A stretch of 38,674 nucleotides of DNA, taken from assembly GCA_003280605.1 (NCBI GenBank), contig QCEM01000019.1, positions 1 to 38,674 of the forward strand, read 5' to 3'. Position 1 is the first letter of the stretch; every line of letters begins with the position of its first letter. Both the position numbers and the translations under genes were made by a program. Shown one piece after another: positions 16,338-25,512 of the stretch. Below the pieces are notes generated by a model. The model saw only the letters and a list, made by a program, of their open reading frames with translations. It did no database searches and was not told where the DNA came from. This stretch comes from SAR116 cluster bacterium AG-355-O21. GTDB lineage: Bacteria; Pseudomonadota; Alphaproteobacteria; Thalassobaculales; Thalassobaculaceae.

Positions 16338-16697
16338 ATGTCCGATGAAACCGAAGTGCCGCTGGAAAACCTGGAACAGACGACAACCGGTGACGAAAAT
16401 AGCGAGTTTGAAGAACTCATTGAGGAAGAAGCCGGCCAAATAACCGCCCAGGAATTAGAGGCTGTTTACGACATTCCGGTGCAAGTCTCGGCGGTCTTAG
16501 GCAAGTCCAGCATGCAAGTCTCGCAACTGCTTAAATTGGGCCGCGGTGCGGTTGTCGAACTTGACCGTAAGGTCGGTGAAGCAATCGACATCTATGTTAA
16601 CAATCGCTTAATCGCGCGTGGTGAAGTGGTCATTGTCGATGAACGTCTTGGGGTGACAATGACGGAAATCATCAAATCTGATCGACCCGGCAATTAA
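16338..16697 (+). CDS. fliN: flagellar motor switch protein FliN
   Basis: A 119-residue FliN, part of the C-ring that sets rotation and binds FliH for export. The SpoA domain covers about residues 40-112 (VYDIPVQVSAVLGKSSMQVS, LKLGRGAVVELDRKVGE, NNRLIARGEVVIVDERLGV). The N-terminal 35 residues are acidic, as is common. Three in-frame starts are close together (GTG 16329, ATG 16332, ATG 16338). The last has GAAGGTG at the best distance and is chosen. It lies between fliH and a motA-like gene. Confidence 0.95.
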   Translation: MSDETEVPLENLEQTTTGDENSEFEELIEEEAGQITAQELEAVYDIPVQVSAVLGKSSMQVSQLLKLGRGAVVELDRKVGEAIDIYVNNRLIARGEVVIVDERLGVTMTEIIKSDRPGN

Positions 16698-16726
16698 GAC
16701 CAAAATGCCTGTTGGAGCCTGGCCGG

Positions 16727-17572
16727 ATGCTTGAACCCAAAAATGCCCCCTTCGCTGACGGTGCTGCCGACCAGCACCTTGAGCTGCCGGCAAGCGGTGT
16801 GCGCGTCGACTGGGCCTTGATCATCGGCATCGCAACCGCCTTTGCACTTGTTATTACCGCTTTGTCGATGAGCGGTTCGATCCGCTCCTTCTATAATTTG
16901 CCGGCTGTGATGATTGTCTTCATCGGCACCTTTGCGGTCACCATGATGTCGTTCAGCATGCGCGAAACCTTTGGGGCGATCGGGGTTATTTGGCGGACCT
17001 TGTTTCCCGGCCACCGAGCTCCGCGCAAAGCTGCTATGGTGATGCTGTCACTCGCTAGCCTGGCCCGCGCGCGTGGTATCTTGGCGCTTGATGGCGTGAT
17101 CGACCAATTGCATCCCAACCCGCTTTTGCAACGCGCCATCGCAATGGCTGTTGATGGGGCCACGGCGGACGAAATTGAATCTGTGCTGAGCAATGAAATT
17201 GCCGCTGTCGGTGAACGCGATAATCGCAATGCCAATGTGATGCGCCGCGCCGCCGAAGTGGCGCCGGCTATGGGGTTGATTGGGACCTTAGTGGGGCTGA
17301 TCCAAATGCTGGCCAATCTTGATGATCCCACAACCATTGGCCCGGCCATGGCGATTGCCCTGCTGACAACTTTTTATGGTGCTATTTTGGCCTATATGGT
17401 TTTTGCGCCGTTGGCGTCAAAATTGGAACGCAACGGCCGTGAAGATATGATCATGGCGAACATTCATACCCTGGGCGCGATGTCGATCGCCCGGCAAGAA
17501 CATCCGCGGCGGTTGGAAACAATGCTCAACACCATATTGTCGCCCACCGATCGAATAGACTATTTTGATTAA
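16727..17572 (+). CDS. motA: MotA/PomA-type flagellar stator protein
   Basis: A 281-residue inner-membrane protein of the MotA/TolQ/ExbB family; MotA-type subunits conduct H+ or Na+ with MotB/PomB and press on FliG. Four hydrophobic segments lie near residues 28-48, 60-77, 180-197 and 208-232. The last two contain the family's conserved prolines (APAMGLIGTLVGLI and DPTTIGPAMAIALLTTFYGA), which look PomA-like. The ATG at 16727 is preferred over a TTG at 16712. It sits inside the fli run, but no motB/pomB follows, so the partner must be encoded elsewhere. ExbB/TolQ is less likely given the context. Confidence 0.85.
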   Translation: MLEPKNAPFADGAADQHLELPASGVRVDWALIIGIATAFALVITALSMSGSIRSFYNLPAVMIVFIGTFAVTMMSFSMRETFGAIGVIWRTLFPGHRAPRKAAMVMLSLASLARARGILALDGVIDQLHPNPLLQRAIAMAVDGATADEIESVLSNEIAAVGERDNRNANVMRRAAEVAPAMGLIGTLVGLIQMLANLDDPTTIGPAMAIALLTTFYGAILAYMVFAPLASKLERNGREDMIMANIHTLGAMSIARQEHPRRLETMLNTILSPTDRIDYFD

Positions 17573-17627
17573 TGCTGCTTGATTCTAACTTTGGTCCGAC
17601 ACTTTATCCCGAGGGAACCTTAAAACC

Positions 17628-19040
17628 ATGCGCCTTCTGATTGTTGGAACACTCGAAGGTCATATCAGCGCCGCAGGCCAGATCGCCATTGGCCGCGGTG
17701 CTAAGGTCAGCCATGTGGAAACCATCGATGCGGGGCTAACGGCCCTGCGTAATGGGCGTGGAGCCGATCTGGTGATGGTTGACGTGGGCCTGTCTGTGCC
17801 GCGGCTCCTGAAAGCGATGAAGGCTGAACATATCAATACACCTGTGGTCGCCTGCGGCATTCAATCTGATCCTGACGCCGCCGAAGCAGCGATCCGCGCC
17901 GGTGCCAAAGAATACATCCCGCTGCCGCCTGACGCAGAACTGATTGCTGCCGTCCTCGCCGCCGTCACCGAAGATCAAAGCTCGGTGGTTTTTGCCGACC
18001 CGGTGATGGCCAGCACCTTAAAATTAGCCGATCAAGTGGCGCCGTCAGATGCGAGTATTTTGATCACCGGGGAATCAGGTACCGGCAAGGAAGTTCTGGC
18101 CCGCTATATCCACGAAAAAAGCCGCCGAAACGGCAATGCATTTGTCTCTGTCAACTGCGCCGCCATCCCCGATAACCTGTTGGAATCGGAGTTATTCGGG
18201 CATGAGAAAGGGGCTTTTACGGGTGCTGTTGCACGCCGGATCGGTAAGTTCGAGGAGGCCAATGGCGGCACTTTGCTGTTAGATGAAATCAGCGAAATGG
18301 ATATTCGCTTGCAAGCAAAATTGCTGCGCGCCATCCAGGAACGGGAAATTGATCGTGTTGGCGGCAGTCAGCCCGTGAAAGTTGATATCCGACTGCTGGC
18401 AACCTCTAACCGGGACCTTGAAAAACATGTCCGTGACGGTAACTTTCGCGAAGATCTCTATTTTCGCCTGAATGTGTTCAATCTACAGCTGCCGGCACTG
18501 CGCGAGCGGCCTGGCGATATTCCTGTCTTGGCAGCGTTTTTTGGCAAAAAATATGCCGAAGCCAATGGTCTCAGCGATCGCCCCATGACCGCCTCCGCCC
18601 TGGCCCGCCTGACCGAGCATCACTGGCGCGGAAATGTGCGTGAACTGGAAAATACAATGCACCGGGCGGTCCTGCTGGCATCGGCAAAGGAAATCGACAG
18701 CGATGCCATTCTGTTGACCGGCGAGGGCATGAGCCCGTTAATTGGCGGTGCCGTCACGGCGGCGCCGGCGGCGCCACCTGGCCAACAAGCGCCAACAGCA
18801 AGCGCCCCAAGCAGTGCTGCAGGTGATGCCGACGGCGGGCAATCTTTGGTTGGCCGAACCGTTGCCGATGTCGAGCGTGACCTTATCATTGATACCCTTG
18901 AACACTGCTTGGGCAACCGTACCCATGCTGCAAATATCTTAGGAATTTCGATCCGAACACTGCGCAACAAACTGAAAATTTATAATGATGAAGGCGTTGC
19001 CGTTCCCACGTTGGGCGATGGCGAGCGCAACGGTCTTTAA
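17628..19040 (+). CDS. flbD: sigma-54-dependent flagellar transcriptional regulator FlbD
   Basis: A 470-residue NtrC-type activator of sigma-54 promoters of late flagellar genes. Order: a receiver-like domain (about 1-115), AAA+ domain with Walker A GESGTGKE (148-155), the sigma-54 contact GAFTGA (195-200) and Walker B GGTLLLDE (213-220), an Ala/Pro-rich linker, and a Fis-type helix-turn-helix near 413-450 (HAANILGISIRTLRNKLK). The receiver is degenerate: the usual acidic pair after strand 1 is replaced by Gly-Thr and the conserved Lys by Leu, though Asp52 remains. Control by FliX rather than a kinase, as in Caulobacter, is therefore likely; fliX is not in the window. The promoter at 9186 is a probable target. 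Confidence 0.93.
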   Translation: MRLLIVGTLEGHISAAGQIAIGRGAKVSHVETIDAGLTALRNGRGADLVMVDVGLSVPRLLKAMKAEHINTPVVACGIQSDPDAAEAAIRAGAKEYIPLPPDAELIAAVLAAVTEDQSSVVFADPVMASTLKLADQVAPSDASILITGESGTGKEVLARYIHEKSRRNGNAFVSVNCAAIPDNLLESELFGHEKGAFTGAVARRIGKFEEANGGTLLLDEISEMDIRLQAKLLRAIQEREIDRVGGSQPVKVDIRLLATSNRDLEKHVRDGNFREDLYFRLNVFNLQLPALRERPGDIPVLAAFFGKKYAEANGLSDRPMTASALARLTEHHWRGNVRELENTMHRAVLLASAKEIDSDAILLTGEGMSPLIGGAVTAAPAAPPGQQAPTASAPSSAAGDADGGQSLVGRTVADVERDLIIDTLEHCLGNRTHAANILGISIRTLRNKLKIYNDEGVAVPTLGDGERNGL

Positions 19041-19092
19041 ACCCGCACACGGCGTATTTTAAACCCAAGTCATTTTAGCTCTCGGGACGTTT

Positions 19093-21240
19093 ATGACGGA
19101 TACATCTAATCAGGTACCAGATCCGGGTAGCGGGGATAAAAATACGCCGGCAGGGAGTCTTGACGGCGGGGCACTGTTTGCGCAGATAAAATCAGTCCTG
19201 GCGAAAGGTGATATCGCCTTAGCGCTTGGGGTTGTTGCGATTCTGGCGATTTTGATCCTGCCGATGCCGACCTGGCTTCTGGATGTCAGCCTGGGCATAT
19301 CGATCACCATTTCGATTTTGATTTTGATGACGGTGTTGTTCATCCACCGGGCGCTTGATTTTAACTCCTTCCCGACCGTTTTGCTGATCGCAACCATGCT
19401 GCGGCTGTCCTTAAACTTGGCCTCGACGCGGCTGATTTTAGCTGATGGACATTCCGGCACCGATGCCGCTGGTCAGGTGATCAAAGCTTTTGGTGAATTC
19501 ATGATGAGCGGTAACCCGGTCATCGGCGTGATTGTTTTTGCGATCCTGGTGATCGTCAATTTCATCGTTATCACCAAAGGTTCCGGGCGGATTGCCGAGG
19601 TCTCGGCCCGGTTTAGCTTGGACGCCATGCCCGGCAAGCAAATGGCCATTGATGCCGATCTATCGTCCGGCATCATTAGCGAGAATGAGGCCCGCGAACG
19701 GCGCGAGGAGTTAACGCAAGAAAGTTCATTCTTCGGCTCCATGGACGGGGCCTCAAAATTTGTCCGCGGGGACGCCATTGCGGGCCTGCTGATCACCATC
19801 ATCAATGTCATTGGCGGCATTATCATTGGCATGGCACAAAATGACCTCAGTTTCGCCGATGCCGCCTCGACCTACACGGTGTTAACTGCAGGCGACGGCC
19901 TTGTCAGCCAAATCCCGGCACTGATCGTCTCCACCGCCGCCGGCCTGCTGGTCACCAAAAGCGGCACCAACGGCAGCGCCGACAAAGCTGTCTTTAGCCA
20001 GCTTGGCGGCTATCCTCAAGCACTTGGGATCAGTTCCGGGTTAATGGTTATCATGGCCTTGCTGCCGGGCATCCCAACGTTTATTTTCTTGGCATTGGCA
20101 GGCCTCACCGGCGGAGGCGCATGGTTGCTGACACGCTCCCAGAAACAAGCCGAAGCCGTCGCCTTGCTACGCGACGAGGCGGAGGCCGCAGGGCCGCCGG
20201 TCGAGGAACCGATTTCCTCGATCTTGAATATCGACCTGGTCCGCTTAGAACTTGGCTACGGACTTTTGCCATTGATCAATGAGATCAGCGAAGGTCAAAA
20301 AATAACCGATCAAATCAAATCGCTGCGCCGGCAAATGGCCACCGAGAGCGGCTTCATCATGCCGCAAGTCCGGATCCAAGATAATCTGCAGCTTGATGCC
20401 AATCTGTATGTCATCAGGGTGAAGGAAATCGAAGTCGGGCGCGGCGAATTGCAACCAAGCCGGCTGATGGCGATGAACCCGACCGGTGAAAGTGTTGATC
20501 TGCCCGGCACCGACACCCGCGAGCCGACCTTCAATTTGCCGGCCACCTGGATTGCACCGGACGCCCGCGAAGAAGCTGTGTTCAGAGGCTACACGGTAGT
20601 TGATCCATCAACTGTGATTATTACCCATCTGGCGGAAACCATCCGCGACAACATGCATGAGCTGCTGTCCTATGGGGAAACACAAAACCTATTGGATGAG
20701 CTGCCGGAAAATCACCAAAAACTTGTTGGCGACGTTATCCCGTCACAGCTCACCGTCAGCGCCTTGCAACGGGTGTTGCAAAACCTGCTGATCGAGCGCG
20801 TTTCCATCCGCGATCTGCCGACCATTCTTGAAGGTGTCGCCGAAGCCGCCAGTTACAGCCGCAACGTCACCGTCATTACCGAGCATGTGCGCACCCGTTT
20901 GGCCCGCCAAATTAGCGAAGCCAGCAGTGATTCCAACGGCGTCATCCCGCTGGTTACCTTATCCGGTGAATGGGAACAGGCGTTTGCGGAATCGATTATC
21001 GGGCAAGGCGATGATAAACAACTGGCAATGCCGCCAAGCAAGCTACAAGAATTCATCGCTGCGATTCGCGAACTTTTTGACACATTGGCACGCAGCGGCG
21101 AAATTCCCGTCATCTTAACGTCACCGGCGATCCGCCCCTATGTGCGCTCAATCGTCGAGCGATTTCATCCACAAACCATCGTCATGTCGCAGAACGAGAT
21201 CCATGCAAAAGCAAAAATCCGTACCTTGGGTCAAATTTAA
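19093..21240 (+). CDS. flhA: flagellar biosynthesis protein FlhA
   Basis: A 715-residue FlhA, the large subunit of the flagellar type III export gate. The N-terminal half carries about eight membrane segments, beginning near residue 40. It contains LDFNSFPTVLLIATMLRLSL and the conserved cytoplasmic loop FSLDAMPGKQMAIDADL. The C-terminal half is the cytoplasmic domain that forms the nonameric ring and binds chaperone-substrate complexes (for example RDLPTILEGVAEAA). Length is normal. CGGGACG lies upstream of the ATG. It follows flbD by 52 bp and precedes flhF by 21 bp. Confidence 0.97.
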   Translation: MTDTSNQVPDPGSGDKNTPAGSLDGGALFAQIKSVLAKGDIALALGVVAILAILILPMPTWLLDVSLGISITISILILMTVLFIHRALDFNSFPTVLLIATMLRLSLNLASTRLILADGHSGTDAAGQVIKAFGEFMMSGNPVIGVIVFAILVIVNFIVITKGSGRIAEVSARFSLDAMPGKQMAIDADLSSGIISENEARERREELTQESSFFGSMDGASKFVRGDAIAGLLITIINVIGGIIIGMAQNDLSFADAASTYTVLTAGDGLVSQIPALIVSTAAGLLVTKSGTNGSADKAVFSQLGGYPQALGISSGLMVIMALLPGIPTFIFLALAGLTGGGAWLLTRSQKQAEAVALLRDEAEAAGPPVEEPISSILNIDLVRLELGYGLLPLINEISEGQKITDQIKSLRRQMATESGFIMPQVRIQDNLQLDANLYVIRVKEIEVGRGELQPSRLMAMNPTGESVDLPGTDTREPTFNLPATWIAPDAREEAVFRGYTVVDPSTVIITHLAETIRDNMHELLSYGETQNLLDELPENHQKLVGDVIPSQLTVSALQRVLQNLLIERVSIRDLPTILEGVAEAASYSRNVTVITEHVRTRLARQISEASSDSNGVIPLVTLSGEWEQAFAESIIGQGDDKQLAMPPSKLQEFIAAIRELFDTLARSGEIPVILTSPAIRPYVRSIVERFHPQTIVMSQNEIHAKAKIRTLGQI

Positions 21241-21261
21241 GGACGCAGAAAGGCTTCGAAT

Positions 21262-22269
21262 ATGCGTCTAAAGACCTTTACCGCACCATCCATGGGCGAA
21301 GCTATGGCACAGGTCAAACTGCACTTTGGCCCTGATGCAATCATCGTCTCCACGCGCACCGATGACGACGGCGTCGGGGTGCGCATTACAGCCGCCCATG
21401 ATCACCGTGACAGCGACCAGGACTATCCGGCACCGGAGCCGCAAGCACAGTCAGGCCGCGACCCGCTTGATATCATTAGCGAAGCGCTTGCTTACCATAA
21501 CGTGCCGGCCGATTTGGCCGACCGTTTGGTTGACGCGGCGGCGGAAAGCCCCGGCGACAAGGCGACGCTCAAATTGACGGTGGCCGTCAATCGGGTTTTT
21601 AAATTTGACGGTACGGATCGCCAACAACCGCTGACGCCGCAATTGATGGTCGGCTTACCTGGTGCCGGCAAGACAGTCGCGGTCGCAAAGCTGGCAACCG
21701 ATGCGGTTGTTAATCACCAGGCGTTGACGGTCATAACCACCGATAGCATTCGCGCCGGCGGCTATGAACAGCTGGCGGCGTTTACCAATATCCTCGACCT
21801 TGATTTGCTGCGTGCCGACGACCCCGACAGCTTGAAAGCTGCCGTGATCGCCGCCGGTCAGGGCAAATGCTTGATCGATAGTGCCGGCGCCAATCCGTTT
21901 GATAGCCAGGAGTTTGAACGTCAACATCGGTTGATCCAAGCGATCGATTGCGCACCCTGCTTGGTCATGGCCGCCGGCGGTGATACCGGTGAAGCAGCTG
22001 AAATGGCTGAAGCCTTTGCCGCCATGGGTGCGGTGCGTTTGATCGCGACCCGACTTGATATCGCCCGCCGCATCGGCGCGATTTTGGTCGCCGCCGACAC
22101 CGGCAATCTGATCCTCGATGGATTTTCTGCAACGGCCAATGTTGCAAGCCCACCGCAACGGTTCAACGCGATCTCCTTGGCACGCATCTTGCTTCCTCAG
22201 AATGAAAGTGAACTTTCACAAGAAAGCCCCTCATGGGCAACGATAAATTCTCAAAACGCCGTGGCTTAA
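21262..22269 (+). CDS. flhF: flagellar SRP-type GTPase FlhF
   Basis: A 335-residue FlhF, an SRP-family GTPase that sets where and when polar flagella form. The N terminus MRLKTFTAPSMGEAMAQVK is diagnostic. The G1 motif GLPGAGKT is at 131-138, the SRP-type DSIRAGGYEQL at 161-171, the G3-like DSAG at 206-209, and ATRLD serves as G4. The protein is somewhat short, with a reduced linker between the N-terminal B domain and the GTPase. AAAGG precedes the ATG. flhG follows 24 bp later, the usual pair for flagellar number and position control. Confidence 0.92.
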   Translation: MRLKTFTAPSMGEAMAQVKLHFGPDAIIVSTRTDDDGVGVRITAAHDHRDSDQDYPAPEPQAQSGRDPLDIISEALAYHNVPADLADRLVDAAAESPGDKATLKLTVAVNRVFKFDGTDRQQPLTPQLMVGLPGAGKTVAVAKLATDAVVNHQALTVITTDSIRAGGYEQLAAFTNILDLDLLRADDPDSLKAAVIAAGQGKCLIDSAGANPFDSQEFERQHRLIQAIDCAPCLVMAAGGDTGEAAEMAEAFAAMGAVRLIATRLDIARRIGAILVAADTGNLILDGFSATANVASPPQRFNAISLARILLPQNESELSQESPSWATINSQNAVA

Positions 22270-22293
22270 TTTGCCCACGAAAAGGACCACTTA

Positions 22294-23094
22294 ATGATGA
22301 CCACCCCCGTGACAAGCCCAGGCGCCGCAAGCCACTCAGAACAGCGTGGTAAAAAGCTGATCGCTGTCGCCTCAGGAAAAGGCGGCGTTGGCAAAACCTG
22401 GTTTTCCATTACCTTGGCGCATAGCTTGTCACAGCAGCGTCAAAAAACCTTACTTTTTGATGCCGATCTTGGGCTTGCCAATATCGACATCCAACTTGGT
22501 TTGATGCCCCAACGCGATCTTGGCGGTGTTATTGACGGCCGGCTATCGTTAAACCAAGCGAAGGTTCGCCTGCAAGATTATGATTTTGATATTATCGCCG
22601 GCCGGTCCGGTGCCGCCGCCTTGTCCGCCTTAGCCCCCAATCGACTGTTATCCCTCGGTATGGATTTGCTGAAACTGTCGGAAAACTATGATCACACCAT
22701 CATGGACCTGGGTGCCGGGATTGACCGCACGGTCCGGCTGATGGCGAACCGCGCCGGCAAGGTTCTGGTGTTGACGACGCCGGAGCCGACCGCCCTCACC
22801 GATGCCTATGCGTTTATTAAAGTGACGGCGCAGAATGATCCGAATGCCGATCTGCGCATTGTCGTTAATCAAGCCGAGTCCCGAAGCGAAGGCCAACGCA
22901 CCTATGAAACATTGCGCAAAGCCGCCGAAAGCTTTTTAGGCATCACACCTGCTTTAGCCGGCATCATCCGCCGTGATCGAAAGGTGCCGGACAGTATTCG
23001 CGCTCAGATACCGTTTCTCACCCGGCATCCCGGCAGCGATGCCGCCCAAGATGTTGCCGCCCTGGTCAACGGGCTATTGCGATCACCGTCATAG
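22294..23094 (+). CDS. flhG: MinD-like ATPase FlhG (FleN), flagellar number regulator
   Basis: A 266-residue MinD/ParA-superfamily ATPase located directly after flhF. FlhG limits flagellar number and stimulates FlhF GTPase activity. The deviant Walker A KGGVGKT is at residues 29-35, the switch DADLGLANIDIQLG begins near 56, and MDLGAG gives the second switch. The C-terminal part (GIIRRDRKVPDSIRAQIPFL) matches FleN-type proteins. AAAGGACC lies 7-8 bases before the ATG at 22294; an adjacent ATG at 22297 is equally possible. It converges with fliJ across a 27-bp gap. Confidence 0.92.
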   Translation: MMTTPVTSPGAASHSEQRGKKLIAVASGKGGVGKTWFSITLAHSLSQQRQKTLLFDADLGLANIDIQLGLMPQRDLGGVIDGRLSLNQAKVRLQDYDFDIIAGRSGAAALSALAPNRLLSLGMDLLKLSENYDHTIMDLGAGIDRTVRLMANRAGKVLVLTTPEPTALTDAYAFIKVTAQNDPNADLRIVVNQAESRSEGQRTYETLRKAAESFLGITPALAGIIRRDRKVPDSIRAQIPFLTRHPGSDAAQDVAALVNGLLRSPS

Positions 23095-23121
23095 TGCTGT
23101 TATGACAGCCGGATTTCGGTC

Positions 23122-23541
23122 TTAAAGGGTCCGTTTGCGGCGATTTTGCTGTTGCGCAATTTCATCCAAAACACTTTGTTCAAGACGTTTTGCATCTAAG
23201 CGTTCGCGCTCTGCCTGACGCGCTGCAGTGAGCTCAAACTTTTTCAAATCTGCAAAAGCGATTGCCACCGCCGCACGCACGGCATCCACATGAAATGCCG
23301 CATCCTGATAGTCGTCCTTTAGCTTTTGGCGGCGTACAATTGCGGCCTGCGCAAAATTAGCATAGGCAAAATTTGCCTCCATTGATTTGCCAATGACTTC
23401 TTGCTCGGCACGAATTTCTGCTTCTAAGGCTCGGCTGGCGGCAGCAATCCGCTCGACCTCAGCTTCCGCTTCCGCTAAGCGGCGTCTTTTCTCGTCGAGT
23501 TCCTGCTCATGCAGGCGGATCAAGCTATCTAATTTTGACAT
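23122..23541 (-). CDS. fliJ: flagellar export protein FliJ
   Basis: A 139-residue, highly charged, almost wholly helical coiled-coil protein, rich in Glu, Ala, Arg and Lys. It occupies the FliJ position right after fliI. FliJ is the central stalk of the export ATPase complex and couples FliI to FlhA. The opening MSKLDSLIRLHEQELDEKRR and the pattern of heptads fit the family, whose sequence is weakly conserved. It begins 13 bp after the fliI stop on the same strand and must be co-transcribed. Context carries much of the call. Confidence 0.85.
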   Translation of the reverse strand: MSKLDSLIRLHEQELDEKRRRLAEAEAEVERIAAASRALEAEIRAEQEVIGKSMEANFAYANFAQAAIVRRQKLKDDYQDAAFHVDAVRAAVAIAFADLKKFELTAARQAERERLDAKRLEQSVLDEIAQQQNRRKRTL

Positions 23542-23554
23542 CTACCGGCGACCC

Positions 23555-25048
23555 TTAAAGATCAGCGTCCGTGTTTGCCGTATTGCCCGCAGCGGCTTCC
23601 TCCGGAGCCGGATTTGCCGGCTCATTCACCGCCATTTCCGGCGCCGATTCTCTTATCGTTTCTGGCATCGCTTCTGGCATCGCTTCCGCCGCCACTGCGT
23701 CTACATCGCGGTTCCCGGCAACTGTGTCATTGAGGATTTCCGCCAATGTTTCATAGCAGTGGGCAAGCGCCGCAAACTCCTCCTTATCCTGCGATAAAAA
23801 GGCCTCCAGCGCAGGTTGATAGCGGATTGCCGCATCGACTTCAGGATCACTGCCTTGGCGATAGGCCCCCAAGCGAATCATATCGGCCATATCTTCATAG
23901 CTGGCCAACAAGCGCCGCGCCCGTTGGACCAAATTGTTTTCTTCTTCGGTGTTACAATCAGGCATCATGCGCGAGACACTGCCAAGCACATTGATCGCAG
24001 GATAGCGGCCACGGTCGGCGATCGCCCGTGCCAAAACAATATGACCATCGAGGATACCACGAACAGCATCGGAAATAGGCTCATTATGGTCATCGCCTTC
24101 AACCAAGACCGTAAACAGGCCGGTGATTGAGCCTTGCCCGACCACACCTGGGCCGGCGCGTTCCAGTAATTTTGGTAACTCGGCGAACACTGTTGGGGTA
24201 TAGCCTTTTGACGCCGGCGGCTCTCCCGAGGCCAGGCCAATTTCTCGCTGTGCCATGGCAAACCGTGTCACACTGTCCATCATGCACAGCACGTCTTTGC
24301 CCTGGTCACGAAAAAACTCTGAAATCGAGAGGGTCAAATAGGCTGCTTGCCGCCGCATCAGCGGTGATTCATCCGACGTCGCAACCACCACAACACTGCG
24401 CGCCAAGCCCTCCTCTCCCAAGTTTTCTTGGATAAACTCCTGCACCTCACGGCCTCGTTCACCAACCAAGCCAATGACACTGACATCAGCTTCGGTAAAT
24501 TTCGCCAGCATCGACATCAAAATCGATTTACCAACACCGGAGCCGGCGAAAATCCCCATCCGCTGCCCCTGGCAAAGCGATAAAAAGGTATTTAAGGCGC
24601 GCACACCAACATCAATTTTTTCACCAATGCGATCGCGTAAATGCGGTTTCGGCGGTTGCCCCCGGAAGGGATAGCCGCGCACACCCGGAACCAATGGTCC
24701 TTTGCCGTCCACAGGCTCACCGAGGGCGTTAACGACCCGGCCAAGCCACGCATTGTCAGGATAGATCACAGGCTCTGCGTCGGAAATCTCGGCACGACTG
24801 CCAATACCAATGCCCTCCAGGGCACCAAATGGCATGGCTTGAACACGGCCATCTTTAAAGCCGACAACTTCGCAGCTGATGCGGGTCTGGCCACGTGCTT
24901 CAAGGAAAATCCGATCACCAATCGACAAGGCCCGCTCAACGCCGCCAATTTCCACCATCATCCCAAGTACGCCGGTAACCCGGCCGTAAAGTCGAAAGGC
25001 AGAAATTTGGTCAATCTCGGCGGCAGCATAATGCAGCGGTGAGGCCAT
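23555..25048 (-). CDS. fliI: flagellum-specific ATPase FliI
   Basis: A 497-residue FliI, the hexameric ATPase of the flagellar type III secretion system. Walker A GSGVGKS is at residues 169-175, GERGREVQEF begins at 196, and the Walker B region DVLCMMDSVTRFAMAQREI follows near 245-263. ASGEPPASKGYTPTVFAELP is the conserved loop. Family members are usually near 440-450 residues; here about 50 extra residues form an Ala/Glu/Pro-rich C-terminal tail with a short EAMP repeat. The ATG at 25048 (AGGA upstream) is preferred over the GTG at 25051. It runs opposite to the main flagellar operon, with fliJ behind it. Confidence 0.96.
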   Translation of the reverse strand: MASPLHYAAAEIDQISAFRLYGRVTGVLGMMVEIGGVERALSIGDRIFLEARGQTRISCEVVGFKDGRVQAMPFGALEGIGIGSRAEISDAEPVIYPDNAWLGRVVNALGEPVDGKGPLVPGVRGYPFRGQPPKPHLRDRIGEKIDVGVRALNTFLSLCQGQRMGIFAGSGVGKSILMSMLAKFTEADVSVIGLVGERGREVQEFIQENLGEEGLARSVVVVATSDESPLMRRQAAYLTLSISEFFRDQGKDVLCMMDSVTRFAMAQREIGLASGEPPASKGYTPTVFAELPKLLERAGPGVVGQGSITGLFTVLVEGDDHNEPISDAVRGILDGHIVLARAIADRGRYPAINVLGSVSRMMPDCNTEEENNLVQRARRLLASYEDMADMIRLGAYRQGSDPEVDAAIRYQPALEAFLSQDKEEFAALAHCYETLAEILNDTVAGNRDVDAVAAEAMPEAMPETIRESAPEMAVNEPANPAPEEAAAGNTANTDADL

Positions 25049-25110
25049 CACGGATCCTAGCTATGATCGTCGATGGCCTCAATATAGCACATTTAGCAGA
25101 TTCGTCCGAT

Positions 25111-25356
25111 TTATCGTCTCCAGAACGGCTTATGCAGCTCATCCAGAGCTTGGTTTTGATCCAATTCGATATCGGCTAAAAGATGCTTATCCATCCGCAG
25201 CAATTGTTGACGGAATATCTGCCGTCGCCGCCAAAGCAGCAAAGTTGTCACGAATACACTGAAAAGTCGTAAAGCTTTGCTGCCCCATGGCAAATTTTTG
25301 CACTGGATGTCACAAGGGTTTGATTGCAAATCACTGGCGATATAGACGTGTCCCAT
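25111..25356 (-). CDS. DUF1127-type small basic protein
   Basis: An 81-residue protein whose C-terminal half matches the DUF1127 (YjiS-like) pattern: RRRQIFRQQLLRMDKHLLAD, then a variable stretch and the closing KPFWRR. Members are small arginine-rich proteins, some linked to RNA turnover or stress in alphaproteobacteria. The motif is somewhat divergent (IELDQNQAL where IGLTR is usual). AAAGGAATAG precedes the ATG. It is divergent from a GcvA-type LysR gene; DUF1127 genes commonly lie beside such regulators. Function here is unknown. Confidence 0.75.
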   Translation of the reverse strand: MGHVYIASDLQSNPCDIQCKNLPWGSKALRLFSVFVTTLLLWRRRQIFRQQLLRMDKHLLADIELDQNQALDELHKPFWRR

Positions 25357-25512
25357 ATTCTATTCCTTTCCAATCAAAGCCGTTGCCAAATCTCGAAACA
25401 TCGGATGGGCGCAGGACATTATTTCTATCATTGATTTTATTTTGGCTTTCCAATACTCATTTAACAGCGACCTTTTTTCATCCCAATCATAAGAAAAAAT
25501 AATCGGAGAAAA

